A DNA stretch of 64,000 nucleotides from Tanytarsus gracilentus. Lineage: Eukaryota; Arthropoda; Insecta; Diptera; Chironomidae. The notes under the pieces are model-generated. The model saw nothing but the letters and a program-made list of their open reading frames with translations. It was not told the origin of the DNA and did not search any database. The stretch lies in assembly GCA_038502055.1 (NCBI GenBank), contig JAXRKN010000037.1:1736001-1800000 (forward strand), written 5' to 3'. The position numbers and the translations under genes are program-made. This document shows, one piece after another, positions 36,483-49,546 of this stretch (the first letter of the stretch is position 1; each line of letters begins with the position of its first letter).

Positions 36483-39400
36483 ATAAGTGGAAGTAAATAA
36501 ATTTCATTTACTTTTTGATTTTGTTTGTTGCAATTTTCTTTGGATTAAATTTTAAATTTTAAAATCTCGTCAGTTCTCTGGAATGTAAATTATTATATAA
36601 AAATTTAAATCGACGGAGAAGATTATCAGCAGGAACAAAGCACATTAAAATGCATTTGCTATCAACAACACTTTATCACTTGAAACTCCATTTACAACGA
36701 GCTATAAAAATTGTTATAGAGAAAAATATCTTCGGTTGTTGAGAATGTGGAAGCACCCTAAACGTAGAAAAGGCACTTCCGTTATTATCCAACACACAAC
36801 CAACTCCGGAAACACATCATGAGCGTGCAAATTTTTAAAAAGCCAAAAAATTACTCTCATAATGATCATTCATCTCGTTTAAGCATATTTATAAGAAACG
36901 CAAGGAAGAAAATAATGCTGAGCTTGTTAAATTTATAAAAGAGAGAGACGTGAGTGGGATGGAGTGTGAGTGAGAGGCAGAGAAAAGAGTCATTGAATGC
37001 GCACGAAAATTAGCTAAAGAGCAATTTTGCCTTCTCTCCATTATCAAGTATTCTTTTCACAACCATGCAATAAATAATTTTTTTGATTCCGTTGAGGAAG
37101 TTGATGGCTATTTATGTTCTACTCGGGCATACACACATAGCCCTATCTCAATCCCGCATTTCTATCTCTTTCTCCACTATATACACATTAATGTGCTATA
37201 GCCAGTGCAACGGAAGTTCACTATCCGAGTTTCATTGACATTCGGACCCCAGAGTTCATGTGATTTTATTTTTCTCTCTCACTCGCATTGTTTATGTTTC
37301 ATACGAAATTCTTTCCAACTCAATGTAAAAATCTTATAAACAGTAAAATTGTTTTTTATTTTTTCTCATTTTAGTTGAGTCTGATGAATTTTCAGCAATT
37401 GAGTTACAATTGAGATGATAAAAATTTGTTATTTTCGTCACATAATTCTGATTTTGTAAAATGTAATACAAAATTCGTTGAAAATGATTGGTTTAACGGT
37501 TTAGATTGAATTATAAAAATAATTTGAAATTGAAACGGTTTAAGAAAATATAATTTTTCACTTTTTCTTATGGCGTCACCGGTTCGAGTTCAAATAATAA
37601 TTTAAACTCTCAAAACTAAAGCCTATGTCAAAGCAATTTTTTAAACGAATGTGCGAGTGGACACAACACAGAAAACAACGACCTTTTATTACTTCCCTAC
37701 ACCAACAGCAACAACAAAAAATAATGCTTCCATTCACTCACATGTGTCATGTTCAGTTCACTTGTTTTTTCAATTTTACGCAAGAATATAAAAAAAAGTA
37801 GAGAGAATTTTTGAGGAGAGGGATTTCAAACGATTTTTTGCTATATCGCATGAAAATCATTCGTAGTGACGTCTATTCATTTGAATAATCTGTATAATGA
37901 TGCAGTTATTCCCTACAAATTTTCTATTGATGTGAGTGCGTGTGTACATTTAAATTTTACACGCTACACGAAGCTCTCCAGACGATCGACTCTCAAATTG
38001 TATAGTTCACTGTGTGGGAAATGATGATTCATATAAAAAAGAGTTTTTGAATTTTTAAGGGTTCACGCTCGACATTGACATTCATCAGATACGATTTTCA
38101 GTCTCTCTCTCTTTCTCGTGCCGCATGAATTGCACTACGTAACAAACACAGCAGTGAGGCATAATTTACGAGCAATTAAAAAATGATTTTTTCAACTCAC
38201 TTGGTGAAGAATTTCGGAGCCAATTTTTATAGTAAACAAGAAGTTTAACCAGAAAGACCAATTATGTTTCTCGTAACGGGGTTTTTCTCTTTTTCATAAA
38301 CATTTTTTCTTCTTTTCTTTTACGACACATTTCGTCGGGTTCATCATCACACAGAGAAATGATTTCTCTCTGTTGAGTGCAATGCTAGATAATATTTTTC
38401 ATGCTGAGGACAGCAAGCATTTACTTGAAAGAATGAAATGCCATTCTGTGGATGCTTTTGTGAAGTTGTTTTGAATATTTTTTAGATGTTGAGTTTAAAG
38501 AGGATAGATTACTAGAAAAATATTAAAGTATGAATACAATTTCAACGTAGGCAAAAATTTTGATTTCCAATAAACTTTTCTTCTGTCACACAAAAAAACT
38601 TCCATAAACAATAAAGTTTATTAATTGTTTGGACAGCTAAATGACTCGTTTGCAGTATCACATCGTGATCGTCTCGCACACATTTGACTTTAATGGATTA
38701 AAGTTAATTTAATAAATACTGAAAATGTCTTCAAGGTTTTCATAATTTGCTTTACACTTGGCACATTAATCGGTATTACTTTACAATACCTGAATTTATG
38801 GTAATTAGCACTAAGTGTGTCTCAATAAGAGTCATTTATAATAGATTATTTGAGTGTAAATTTAAGGGTTGACTTAACGCAGTCTTAATTGCATTTTAGC
38901 AATTTAAAATTGACTTTAATTTTTTACTAATTATGGTGATAATGACTTTGGTGATAAACTTGTCGCCTCTTTTTCTGTTAAAAATTTCTAGAAATATTTT
39001 CAGTTTCTTTTTCTTTTAAATTCCATCCATGTGCGTCAAATTCAATCGAATATAAAAAAATCTTTTATGATAATTTTAAATTTCCCTAATATGCGTTTTG
39101 ATGATAAATTTCATGCGTGGATTTGAAAATGTCTGAAATCGATAAAAAAAGTCGTTACAAGTGCCTCAAAGTATTCAATCCATTCAAAAAATTTCTTAGC
39201 ATATAATATTTAAATTCCAGTCTCATACATATTCTAGTCACCCATATTCTTCATATCATTTCGGAGAAAGAAACGCTATTATGCTCAACATTTATTCAAA
39301 CGAAGAAAATTTACAAAAAATATTTTTCTTTAAAGAATGAAATTCATTTGAATCTACATAATATGAGATGTATTTTTTTTGGTAGTGATGGATAAAAGAA

Positions 39401-40287
39401 GAATCTAATGTATTTTCATCTTGAAATGGCAGCATCAGCATATGAGCTAGAATCGAGAAAAAGTTGAGAGTAAACAAAAAATATTTTTCTAGCCGCTGAA
39501 TAGCGAGAGAGAGAGAGAAATTTTCTTCTGTTCTATGTCAATAAGAATGAAAATCATACAATAATAATATTCTGTAGCTCTCGCGTGCGCCTTAACAACA
39601 ACAGCATTAAAAATCGGCAGCTAAAGCAACCGAATGTAATAATAGAGAAGAATTTCTTTATTTGAATAATTGCTTTTGAGTCATTAAACTTTATAATGTT
39701 GAATTTTTGGGGGATTTCCATTCCTCGCCATAAACATATGATAGAGAATTTAAGCTGTTGTTGTGGAATTTGCCTCAATCCTTTCATCGTATCCATGGAA
39801 AATCCTTTTGGTAAATTGAATTCCTTTCACTTGAAGCTCTTCATGTTGTCGTTAACCCCAGAGATTATTTTCGAATTTCGTCTTGATATCGTAAAACTTT
39901 GAATTAATTTTTCTCACTGGGTGCCGATAAAATTTTCTTTCGATTTTCTAATGAAAAGCGGCATTTTTGCCTCGCTCCATCGACAAACGATACCACAATT
40001 CAGATAGCTGTGTGTACATACATACACTCTTCAATGTCTCATAATGAAATTGAACAAGAAGAAAAGAAAGGAGGAAGGAAATTTTTTGGCTCGACACAAA
40101 ACTCAAACACAAGTCGTTTGAATAAATTTATTTTAATTTTGAAATTATGCTCGAGCTCAATTGTTCGCCTACGCCACCAGTCAAACATTTCACATCATCA
40201 TCATCAGCTTCATCCACTTTTTGAAAATGTATACATTCATCCGGCTTTAACTTTGATATACAGAAGAGAGTGAAGGATTTTATAAAC

Positions 40288-40305
40288 GTGTGTGTGTGTG
40301 TGTGT
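40288..40305. repeat. (GT)n microsatellite
   Basis: Perfect GT run of nine units in the luna intron. Confidence 0.85.
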
Positions 40306-43222
40306 TTCTAATGTCGAACATATCCTCGAAGGCATTTTTCTCTATTTCCCATCCTTAATCGACATTTTTGTCGTTTTCATTGTCGACATTTTTCGATCTG
40401 AATGAACATTGAGTGATTGAGGCGTTCGAGGGTGGCATTTAAAATGTTTTTAAATGAGAAGCTCAAAAAGGGTAAATTTTTAAATATTTTGGGTTCGTTA
40501 AATGATAAAAATTATTTACATTTTTAATCCAACTTGAATTCAATAAAATTATTTTCCACCATTGTTTTAAATTTGTCTTCCCTTTTAAGCTCAAACAATT
40601 CCTCCATTATTAGTCCGTAGGATAAGGAACAATAAAGTGCCACATAAAACAGTATTTTCCACTCCTTTTACCATCATTGAAGGAAAATTTCTCGCCATTT
40701 GATTTTCAGAACCACATTAAATGTGTGCCTGCTTAGTAATCGAGTTGAGAGTCGAGATAAGTGGCAAAAGCGACTGAGTTGAGGAAATCGATTGTGAAGC
40801 GATATGAAAATGGTTTTAGAAATTAGAAGTTGTACCTCGAAGCGATTTGCTGCTTACACTTAATGCCTCTTTCTCGAAATATTTTTATACTGCTTTACAC
40901 ACACACACTCACAGAGTGCTCACTGCGGAGCTGGAAATGTAGTTATACCGATTATTTCCCATTTACATAATGATGGTTCTCGCATTTTTTCTTCTTTTTC
41001 TTCGATCCAAGTGAATCAATTTATTGATCACTCAAACTCGACAGCAGCACCGAGAACCATAAACTTTTTTCCCTACCCACTTCCTTACTCTCATCGAGAC
41101 CAATAAATCCCTCGGCTATATAATTCCAAATGCAATAAAAATGCTGCGAATTGCGAGAACTTGAGTATGTTGATCGATATATATTTTTTTCTGTTCATCC
41201 CTATGATAAAGCTTTTAATATCATTCTTCGCACTCAATCTATATGCATGAAGATACGCATCGAACTCGTCTGAATTACGACTTACATCTTTAAATTAATA
41301 ATAGGCGGTAGTTGAAGTTTCAGAAAAGTCTTAACAAAAAAGAAATAAAATTCCAATGAATACGAAATGAGGAATAATTTTTTTTTCGGGTATAATGGAA
41401 GCAAAATTGATGGCAATAAAATGCCTTAAAATACACTTTTGCAATAAAAATATTGGATGAATGTGAAAGCAATAGGAATTTGATTATTCTTAAACTCTTT
41501 CCACTCGAATTATGAAAAAAAGTCGTTAAAATTTCAATTTTTTAAAAATTTCCATGGAAGACATTGAATTTCAAATTTTACTTGCATGACATTAATGATA
41601 TTGGATCTGAATATTGAATGCTCGAGAATCGAAGTAGATTAAAAATTCCTTTCTCTTCATACGGTGACATTCTTTGAATGAACTCCTTCTCTTTCTCTTT
41701 TGAAAAGCATCCTTCTCATTCCTTTAAACAGGGATGGAATTTTCCAAGTTATGTGTGAGTCTCATCCTCATCTTACCTCACCTTTAATCTTCAGAAATGC
41801 TTCCTTAATCGTTTAATTACAATCTTACAAAAGTCTAAAAAGAAAAAAGGGGCACATGTGAAAGTATGCGCATGAGAGGGAAGATGTCGTGGCTTATTTG
41901 TTTCGCATTCTGATCCCTTTTTATTTACAATTGTGTACTGACACATACAGAGAAGAGACACGGTAAACGAGGATGCTTTTGTACTTTAATTTTTGATGTC
42001 TTTGACACCTTTTCCACCCCTATTCTCGTTTCTCCTTCCCATCTCTCGTAGACCTTATTTAGTTTATACCATGGAAAAATGAATTTATTAAAGGTATGGT
42101 AAGAGAGGAAAATTATGTTGAGCATAAACGAAAAAGTAGATTAAGGTAGGAGAAGGAAATTCTCGGTGTATTTAATGGAAGCACATGCGGGGGGTGAAAT
42201 CTGAGAGTTTTTCATGGCGTCAAATATTTTTTTTGATTTTTAAAGATGAATAAAATTCCATCGGTTAAATCAATCCTGCCTCAGTTTCACTTCAATGAGT
42301 TTTTCATCTACGCAGCCATGGGCGCTCAAATGGAAAAAGTTTAAGTTTTTCTTTCTTCTCTTAAATCTCTGATTCAACAATGATGATAAAAACGGCATTA
42401 TGGTGGATGAGTGAGAGGGAGGAAGAAAGTTATCCTCACAGCACGCCACTCACCACCCCCATGTCTATCTTCTTCGGACGCAAGAATGTGTGTGAGTCAA
42501 ACAATGCTCTTGAATAATAAGAAAAAATGGTTCTATCAACTCTGAAAATATATATTGAGTTGAATAAATGGATGTGTTTTTGCGAAAGCGAGAGGAAGTG
42601 GAAGTGATTTTATGTCCATGGTATGAGTCAAATGAAATATCTAATAAAATTAGAGTAGAAGCGAAAAACTTTTTCCTCGCAAAACTATTTTTATCATTTT
42701 CGCTCTTCACTGTCGACTTGAGTGCTGTGTTGTTGAAATCCAATAATGTCATGTTACTTAAACTAAAAATTCCTTGAGAAAAATTTTCACGAGATTTTTA
42801 TGACTTCACAAAAATTTCTAACCGTTGGCTCATGCATGGTATCCAAGTGCAGACACGACCAATGAAATGCACGAGCTGAGAGAACTGAAAGAACTTTTCC
42901 ACTTTTTGCACTGCTCTCAGTTTCATGAATGGAGTAAGAATTATCCCGCAGAGAGCGAAGAAAGTCAATTCACTGCATAGTGCACACATTCCGAGACGTC
43001 ATTAACGTTTAAGTGGAGCACAAACGAGGAATTTTTTTAAACTTTATTTTTATGCAATCTCTCATAGCCAAAAATCTCAGTCACTGACATGCAATATTTC
43101 AAAAGAATTTTTACACAAGAAAAACCAATTTTGTGGGATGCTTTGAAAAGCTGTGAGTGTGTATGTGTGTCATCAGCAAAACCAAAATGATGAAATTGCC
43201 ATTAATAAGGATAATTTTTCTC

Positions 43223-43510
43223 AATTTATTTTCCATCTCAACACTCTCACACTCTTAAACCTCCCTAACATTGTAAAGTTTTTAATTCCCTTTAACCAAA
43301 GCCGTGATGGGTTTCCCGCTCGTTCTCTAGTTTTGTTTTCCCGCAGGGTTGTTGTCCTGTGTTGTTCGCTGTGTCTTGCCTAGTGCCCACTGGCTTCTTT
43401 TTGAGGAATCGCGGGTCAATCATGTGAGGTTGCGTCGGACGTCTTCCTACTTCGGTAGTGGCTACCTGACTGTAATCTAATCTAATTTATTTTCCATCTC
43501 AACACTCTCA
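43223..43510 (+). mobile_element. Short retroposon-like insertion (about 234 bp) with 27-bp target-site duplication
   Basis: A 27-bp sequence starting AATTTATTTTCCATCTCAAC is present, identical, at 43223-43249 and 43484-43510. It brackets an insert at 43250-43483 that is clearly richer in G and C than its surroundings. The insert ends in a short repeat (TAATCTAATC) just before the right duplication, as expected for the 3' tail of a LINE or SINE copied by target-primed reverse transcription, in plus orientation. No tRNA-type A and B boxes in the right order, so a heavily 5'-truncated LINE is as likely as a SINE. Perfect duplications suggest a recent event. Confidence 0.75.
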
Positions 43511-44275
43511 AAACCATCTTGTTTGGTTGGTGAAAATGTCTTGAGATGAAAGAGAATGCAATCATGACTCCGTGTTTGATGATAAGAGGGTTTTTCGTCC
43601 TTGCCGACAATTTCGAGAGGAAATTTTCATAAAGTTTAAAAAAACTTTTTATCCAGCTTTTTGAAACTAAAAATTACGTTATAAAGTTTACTGTGTTTTT
43701 TCATGTGAATTTTCGTAACGTTCTTTTCAAATTTAAAAATAAGGTACCTAAAAACTTGAGAGCAGATTTTTATGTAAAAATTTTTGCAAGGATATTTTTT
43801 GTTCCATTATAAATAAAAGGTTGAAACGAAATCGGAAGAGAGAAATGCAAATTATCAAGCTCTCCTTTCTTCATAGAGATTTTTCACAATGCAATCATCG
43901 TCGCTATCGCTTCTGGGTGCGCTACAGTTGGGATAGAAAGCACATTTCTGTATGAGTAATTTGATATTTTTGCCGTCACTATATTGCTGTTAGTATGACT
44001 TTGTCACACTATCTTTCTCTTCAATATACATATAAATTTTCACTCCACTGTGCTCTCTTTTATCTCTCACACCTTTCGCGAAATGTATCATTTTACTTAG
44101 CTAGAGGGATTTCGCTGCATTTTCACTATGATATAGAGTGGAAGCTTTTTATGATGTGCCATAATGAAATTTCATGATGGAAAATGTCATTCTGCGCCTA
44201 GGAGTCAAGCGAATTTCGCCGTGGGGTGATAATTTGTCGCATAGTCTGCATGTCATTCGAGATTAGCTATAAATC

Positions 44276-45900
44276 TTTAGGTTTAGGTTTAGGTCATCTT
44301 TTATTGAGCCGTAGCTTTTATATTAAAGAAATTGTCTCAAGCCAAAAAGCCAGTCGATTAAATTTAAATCAAAAAAAAAATAAATTTTATATACCATAAC
44401 TTATAATTTATTAAATAACTTTAAGCAGTCGGCATAAAAACACAAGGAACAATTTGTAAAAATTGTTTTTTCATATTTTTTCAATTTCACTATGAGCTAT
44501 CGTCATTTTTACAATCTTTTAATATCGAATTGTATATTTTAATACTATTTATAAAAATGCAATTGTCAAAATTTCTCCATTTAGGAACGTCAATGTCGCT
44601 ATCAGATCTCAAGTTTCGTTGTCGCATGTCACTTCGCCGTTGGAATTTCGAATATAAATTTACTGGCATACCCCTCGTTATTGTCATGTTGATTGTTTTG
44701 ATTGCGTTGAAATTAATTCTCTGTTTACAAGTAAGTAATTTTAATTTATCCAGCATCTCTTGCACATTCGAGTCTCTTGGCAGTTTCAGGACTATTCTCA
44801 TCGCCTTGTTCATAACTCGCTGGATCGACATAATCTCAGTTTCGGTGAAATATAGAAAAATCGATGAACAGTAATCGATGATAGGCAAGAAAATGGACTT
44901 CAAATATATTACTTTACTATCGTAAGTCATCTTAGAGTTGATTCGTCTCAGGAGTGCAAGTCGTTTATTCATTTTTGCGATTATTTTTTCAGCATGGCAT
45001 TTGAAGTTGAGTTTTTCGTCAATAAAAACACCAAGGTATTTCACATAAGATTTCCTTTCAATCACATCAGAACCAGCCATCAATTCGGGAGCGACTTGCA
45101 ATTTTTTTAGTCCAAAAAACATAGAGGCACACTTCTTTGCATTGAGTGACATCCTGTTGAATTTAAGCCAGTCTACAACGCTCTCTAAATCTTCGTTCAA
45201 TTTACTCGCAGCCACATTGACGTCCTTTGAAGAGATGAACATCATACAGTCATCAGCAAACATACTAATTCTCGAGTGCTTTAAAATTAAAGGAAGATCA
45301 TTTATAAATAGGATGAATAACAGGTTTGCAAGTTTACTTCCCTGTGGGAGGCCGTGAACGACATTCACAGGCTCAGACAGACATCCATTAAATGACACAC
45401 GCTGCCATCTATTACTTAAAAAACTGTTGAACCATTTAATTGCCATTTCACTGATGCCATATCTACGCATTTTTTTTAGCAATTCATCTCTACTGACAGT
45501 TTCGAAAGCTCTTCGAAGATCGAGAAAAACAGCCACCGTCGTCATATCATCGCTTTGAGCATCGTGCAGATCGTGTAGAACAGAGAGAATCGATGCCTCA
45601 GTTGAATGGTGTTTTCTAAAACCTGCCTGTTCGTCACATAAAATGTCATTTGCCGATAAGTATTCTACTAGTTGCTCATGTACTGCATTTTCGATAATTT
45701 TCTCAATCACAGCCATATTATTGACTGGTCGAAGGTCTTCTGGCGTCCGAGGCGATGATACTTTTGCTAGAGGTGTTACTGTTGATGTCTTCAACTCATC
45801 TGGCATAGTCGATTGTCTGATGGATTCATTGACAATTGAAAGCAGTTGAGCGGCGAACTCTGACTTTAACATTTTAAAAAATCTATGACTGAATTTCCAT
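44276..45900 (-). mobile_element. 5'-truncated non-LTR retrotransposon, antisense in the luna intron
   Basis: The element includes the RT frame at 44490-45872, about 200 bases of 3' sequence and a possible tail at 44276-44293, where TTTAGG occurs three times (CCTAAA on the element strand). The 5' end is uncertain, near 45.87-45.95 kb, where RT-like reading is lost. The endonuclease half is missing. I found no clear target-site duplication. Confidence 0.65.
44490..45872 (-). CDS. Reverse transcriptase of a non-LTR retrotransposon (partial ORF2)
   Basis: An uninterrupted 460-codon frame. It contains the RT fingers start (STVTPLAK...LRPVNNMAVIEKIIE), EQAGFRKHHSTE, motif A FLDLRRAFETVSRDELL with its catalytic aspartate, HGLPQGSKLANLLFILFINDLP (motif B), and MFADDCMMF (motif C, FADD). 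Motifs D/E (LNAKKC and KYLGVFID) and the thumb/C-terminal domain with conserved CKQR follow. All catalytic residues are kept and there is no internal stop, but the N-terminal endonuclease is absent because the copy is 5'-truncated. The Met at 45872 is only the first in the remaining frame, not a natural start. It belongs to the broad Jockey/CR1-like group; the clade is not resolved. Probably not a functional host gene. Confidence 0.93.
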   Translation of the reverse strand: MLKSEFAAQLLSIVNESIRQSTMPDELKTSTVTPLAKVSSPRTPEDLRPVNNMAVIEKIIENAVHEQLVEYLSANDILCDEQAGFRKHHSTEASILSVLHDLHDAQSDDMTTVAVFLDLRRAFETVSRDELLKKMRRYGISEMAIKWFNSFLSNRWQRVSFNGCLSEPVNVVHGLPQGSKLANLLFILFINDLPLILKHSRISMFADDCMMFISSKDVNVAASKLNEDLESVVDWLKFNRMSLNAKKCASMFFGLKKLQVAPELMAGSDVIERKSYVKYLGVFIDEKLNFKCHAEKIIAKMNKRLALLRRINSKMTYDSKVIYLKSIFLPIIDYCSSIFLYFTETEIMSIQRVMNKAMRIVLKLPRDSNVQEMLDKLKLLTCKQRINFNAIKTINMTITRGMPVNLYSKFQRRSDMRQRNLRSDSDIDVPKWRNFDNCIFINSIKIYNSILKDCKNDDSS

Positions 45901-48900
45901 TTTGAGAGTTATGAAAGCTTTTACCACCGCCATCATAGACAAAGAAAAACTTTCTCGAGCCAACTTGAGAGACATTCATTTAGAACTTTGAACTGTCATA
46001 TGCAGTATGTTCCGCTAGTCGATCTCATCTTCACCGCATGTATAAAGTTTTAATCAAAGTTTTCAATATTCCTCTTATCATCATCGTTCCACTTAAAGCG
46101 AGAGTGCAGGAAAAATTATGGAAATGAGAGAGATAAGATAGAAATTGGTAATTATGCGGGGAGATGATGGCGATGTTGAAGAGCATTAATAAAGAATGCA
46201 AATTGAGATGGGAGAGGGAAGAAAAATATGCTTGATGGACGGATGATGAACAGCAATGGAGACAATAAAGCTCGTTCTTTATGCTCTCGGACGAATGAAA
46301 TCTAATGCAATTAATAAAATTAATTGATGTTTTTGCCTCATCGCGTCTTTTCTCTCTCTCCCTATTTTTTCTCATTTTATATATTTTAATTAGCGCTATA
46401 ATGTTCGAGGGATACGAACGACAGCGTTGAAAATTTTTTTCGCTTCGAGGCAGAAGTGGCTAAATTAAAACGAATTATGTAAAGTTTTTTTGAATGTATA
46501 CATGAGCTTCATAATGCTTATGGTTATGTTGCTGCTGCTCATCCATGCGCATCTCCTACAGAGGAGGGATGAAAATCTTTCATAACCCTCGTGAACTATT
46601 CGCTTCAATTAGTGCCTCACAGGAAATTAGAATTTATTGTAAATTAACCAAATTACAAATCTTCTAATTTTCCTAAGTGTCAATCTTTTCCATCCCATTG
46701 ACTATCCCCTCGTGAAAAACAATATTTTTTTGTCGCTTCAATCTCTGTTTTCTGCTTTGCTATTTTGTTCCTTTTTCCGCATTTTCTTGTCTTTTTTTAC
46801 CAGAGAAAATGATTTTAATTGTCTGACAGAATTTAATTAAAGCGAAGAATCTTTTTTCTCGTATACAATTTTTCTTCCGCTGCTGAATTTCAAAACGAAG
46901 ATGGAATGAGTTTGTGAGTGGACCAAAAAAAGCAATAAAAATTTCCTTGCAACATTTTTCCTCATGCATTCTTTAAAAACACTTTGATCGTAAACATTTT
47001 CTACGTGAAATGTAAAATCTCATTAATTTTTTTTATTGATGGCCACAAAAGAAAAAAAAAATCGAATTCGAATTTAAATTAAATTTCAATTGTCTGCTAG
47101 ATTTTAGTCGTCGCCATTCTGTGGCCAATCATTATCGTCAGTATGTATCTACCTGAGAGATAATGTCCGCCTTAAAATGTCTCTATCTATCACGACGGTC
47201 GGTCGCTACGTTTCGGATGATAATAAAAAATTCAGCAATTAGTCAGAACATCTTCCTTTTATACTTCCATTGAGTTTTCTTTTTTAAGAATGTGCTTTTA
47301 TGGCGAACTTTCGACGTGTCGACCCTTAAATAAATGAAATTGGCAGCAAGGAAGAGGGAAGAGATGGAAAAAATAATGAGAGCACTCTGCCACATTTTAC
47401 GATTACTGGTGTTATCAGCAGAAAAAAAGAGAAGCGGATAGAAACATATTGTCAACCATGTAGCCTCGTAAGGGTCAGTTGAGCAGCACGCTGTCACATA
47501 AATTTCGCTTTCTTCTAAACTCGCACGAGGTTGAAAATGAATTATTTCGGTTTAGTGACGTTGCATATTTTCTTTTTCACTCATTCTTTTTTTGAAATTG
47601 GACAAAAGCGAATGTGGCAACTGGCTTTTAATTGCCAAGAATCACGGAAAAAATTTTATTTCACTTGATGAGTCATCGAAATTTTCTCCCCTTACTTAAA
47701 TCGTTAAAAATGTACTGCAATTGGTCAAAAGATTATTTTATTCAGTTTGGAATTTAGTTAAAAATAAATTTATCTTAATTTACAGTTTTCTTCACATCAA
47801 TCAAGCATTTTAGTTTGATTGCATTTTTATTGCAATTAATTTTATGAATTATTTCTGCACACTTTGTGTTATTGCTTTCCTTCCTTATTATCCTCAAACT
47901 CACTTGAACCTTTTTACCATGTCGAAATAAATGTACAAAACAAAATTATTAATGTGAACGTGACAATGTGAGGGTTTGATATACATGCATGCGTTTATGG
48001 CTTTTCCTCACCCCCTCTCTATAAATAAAATTGATGAATTTATAATTTTTCTTTCTTGAATTCACTTTCACTCTCGTTCACTTCCACCCTCAAAATAATA
48101 AAGAAGAAAAAACGTGTACAATGTGAATTATTGACTAACTCAACCGAAAAACATTTTTCCCTAACACATGACGACCATTGTTACTTTTTTTTCTGACTTA
48201 ATTTTTAAGAACAATTTTTTGGCTTTGTTCTTTGTTGCATTTTGATAAAATTCTCGAGTCTCTTTAAACTTTTTTTAATGACAAAAATACCTTGGCAATT
48301 TTCTCCCTTGCACAAAGTTCTGCTTGAAAGAAATTACAAGCAATAAATAAGTTTTTTATTGTTTACCTCATGAACGAACTTCATACACACATTTTGCGCA
48401 TTATTAATTTTTAATAAATTTTCCTCCTCTGCGATTTTTATTGTCTTTTTTCATTGCCTTTCAGTGAGTGTTTATAATGGGTGGAAAATGTCTTCGCCTC
48501 TTAATTTCTAAATTTTTGGTCATCTCATTTGTCTTTATGACCCCCGAAAAAAATAAACAATAATAATAATAATGGTTTTATTGCTTTTCATAATGAAATT
48601 ACCATTTTCTTGTTCACTCTCCCAACTCTCCTTAGTTTCGCATATAAACACACATATAAACATAGCAGCAGTTTGTTTGTCGCCTGTGCGATGTCGTAAC
48701 AGAGCATTTAATGGGTAGCAAGAAGAAGACAATACAATTTTTTTGTGCTATAAAATTGAGGGCGAATTAATTGCATTTTCCAATTGCGGTTTAAAGTTGA
48801 AAGAGAATTTTTTTGTTGTGTTAAATTGCACATAGGGGTTGGGGGACAAGTGGTTGTTTAATAAGCGTTGAATGGCAGTGCCGGAGAGTGCACATAACAA

Positions 48901-49481
48901 CTTTTACAAACTGTCGCGCTTTCCATTTGGGAAAAAACCACAAATTACAGCTGTAGAAAAAGAACAGAGAGAGCAGGCGGTGATGGTCGTGGCGGCGCGG
49001 TAGCACAGAAAAATACAAACCCCCATTTAATGCATGAAAGTAGGGAGTGGAATTGTGGATAAGCGCCAGACAGGCACTGTCACCGAAGAGAAAATTGTCT
49101 GTAATTAAATATTACGAAAATTGGCAAAACGTAAAATAAATTTTGCTCATATCTGAATGAGTTTCGATTCTCGATAAATATTTTTTGTTCATCTTCTTTT
49201 TTGTTGTTGACGCCATTGCCATCGTTTTTATTTAGACCATCACCCTATTTTTTCCGTTCTCTACCAAAATAGCTACCTTTCTTCCAAGAAAGAAGAAAAT
49301 TTCGTTTAGCAAGTTTTTCTTCTTTGCTTTTATGTTGACGATGTCATCTTCTTGGTTGCTCTATAAAAACTGTTTAAACATTTTTTCATCAATGAAGGAA
49401 TGCGTTAGAAATTTGGGGAATTTTTTAATAATTTTATATTAAATTAACTTTTACTAATTTTTATATTTTCTCTCTTTGCAG
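45901..49481 (+). other. Luna intron segment up to the first candidate ratchet point
   Basis: 3.6 kb of AT-rich sequence with no recognised gene. It ends in a pyrimidine-rich acceptor at 49481. Confidence 0.6.
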
Positions 49482-49487
49482 GTAATT
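49454..49487 (+). promoter_or_regulatory. luna: Candidate recursive splice site (ratchet point) 1
   Basis: CTAAT branch-like sequence at 49454-49458, pyrimidine tract, then TTTGCAG ending at 49481, immediately followed by GTAATT at 49482. This is the juxtaposed 3'/5' splice-site pattern of zero-length recursive exons. It lies 14.9 kb after the luna donor. A downstream GTAAAA donor at 49547 would also define a 65-nt exon, so a conventional or poison exon is an alternative. Confidence 0.5.
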
Positions 49488-49546
49488 ACGATGATTTAAA
49501 ATTGTGTGATATAAAATTGGAAAATGACTATCAAAAATGTATGAAG

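Larger units (their letters stand above)
34547..43222 (+). other. Luna intron, first segment
   Basis: 8.7 kb with no gene recognised on either strand; open frames are short and of low complexity. Visible structures are GT microsatellites (34866-34888, 40288-40305), a GA run near 39506 and an AT palindromic tract at 36425-36482. The rest is ordinary AT-rich intronic DNA that may hold enhancers. Confidence 0.6.

Noticed and set aside
37573..37583. GGTTCGAGTTC resembling a tRNA/SINE B box
   Set aside because: Flanking sequence cannot form a T stem or a tRNA cloverleaf and no A box lies at the right distance.
43250..43383. Continuation of an open frame (43153-43383) through the insert as a host gene
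   Set aside because: The frame crosses the left target-site duplication and insert boundary, so it is a chance fusion of host and insert sequence.
44276..44293. TTTAGG tandem repeat as an interstitial telomere
   Set aside because: Only three units, and it sits where the 3' tail of the antisense retrotransposon would be; Diptera generally lack TTAGG-type telomeres.
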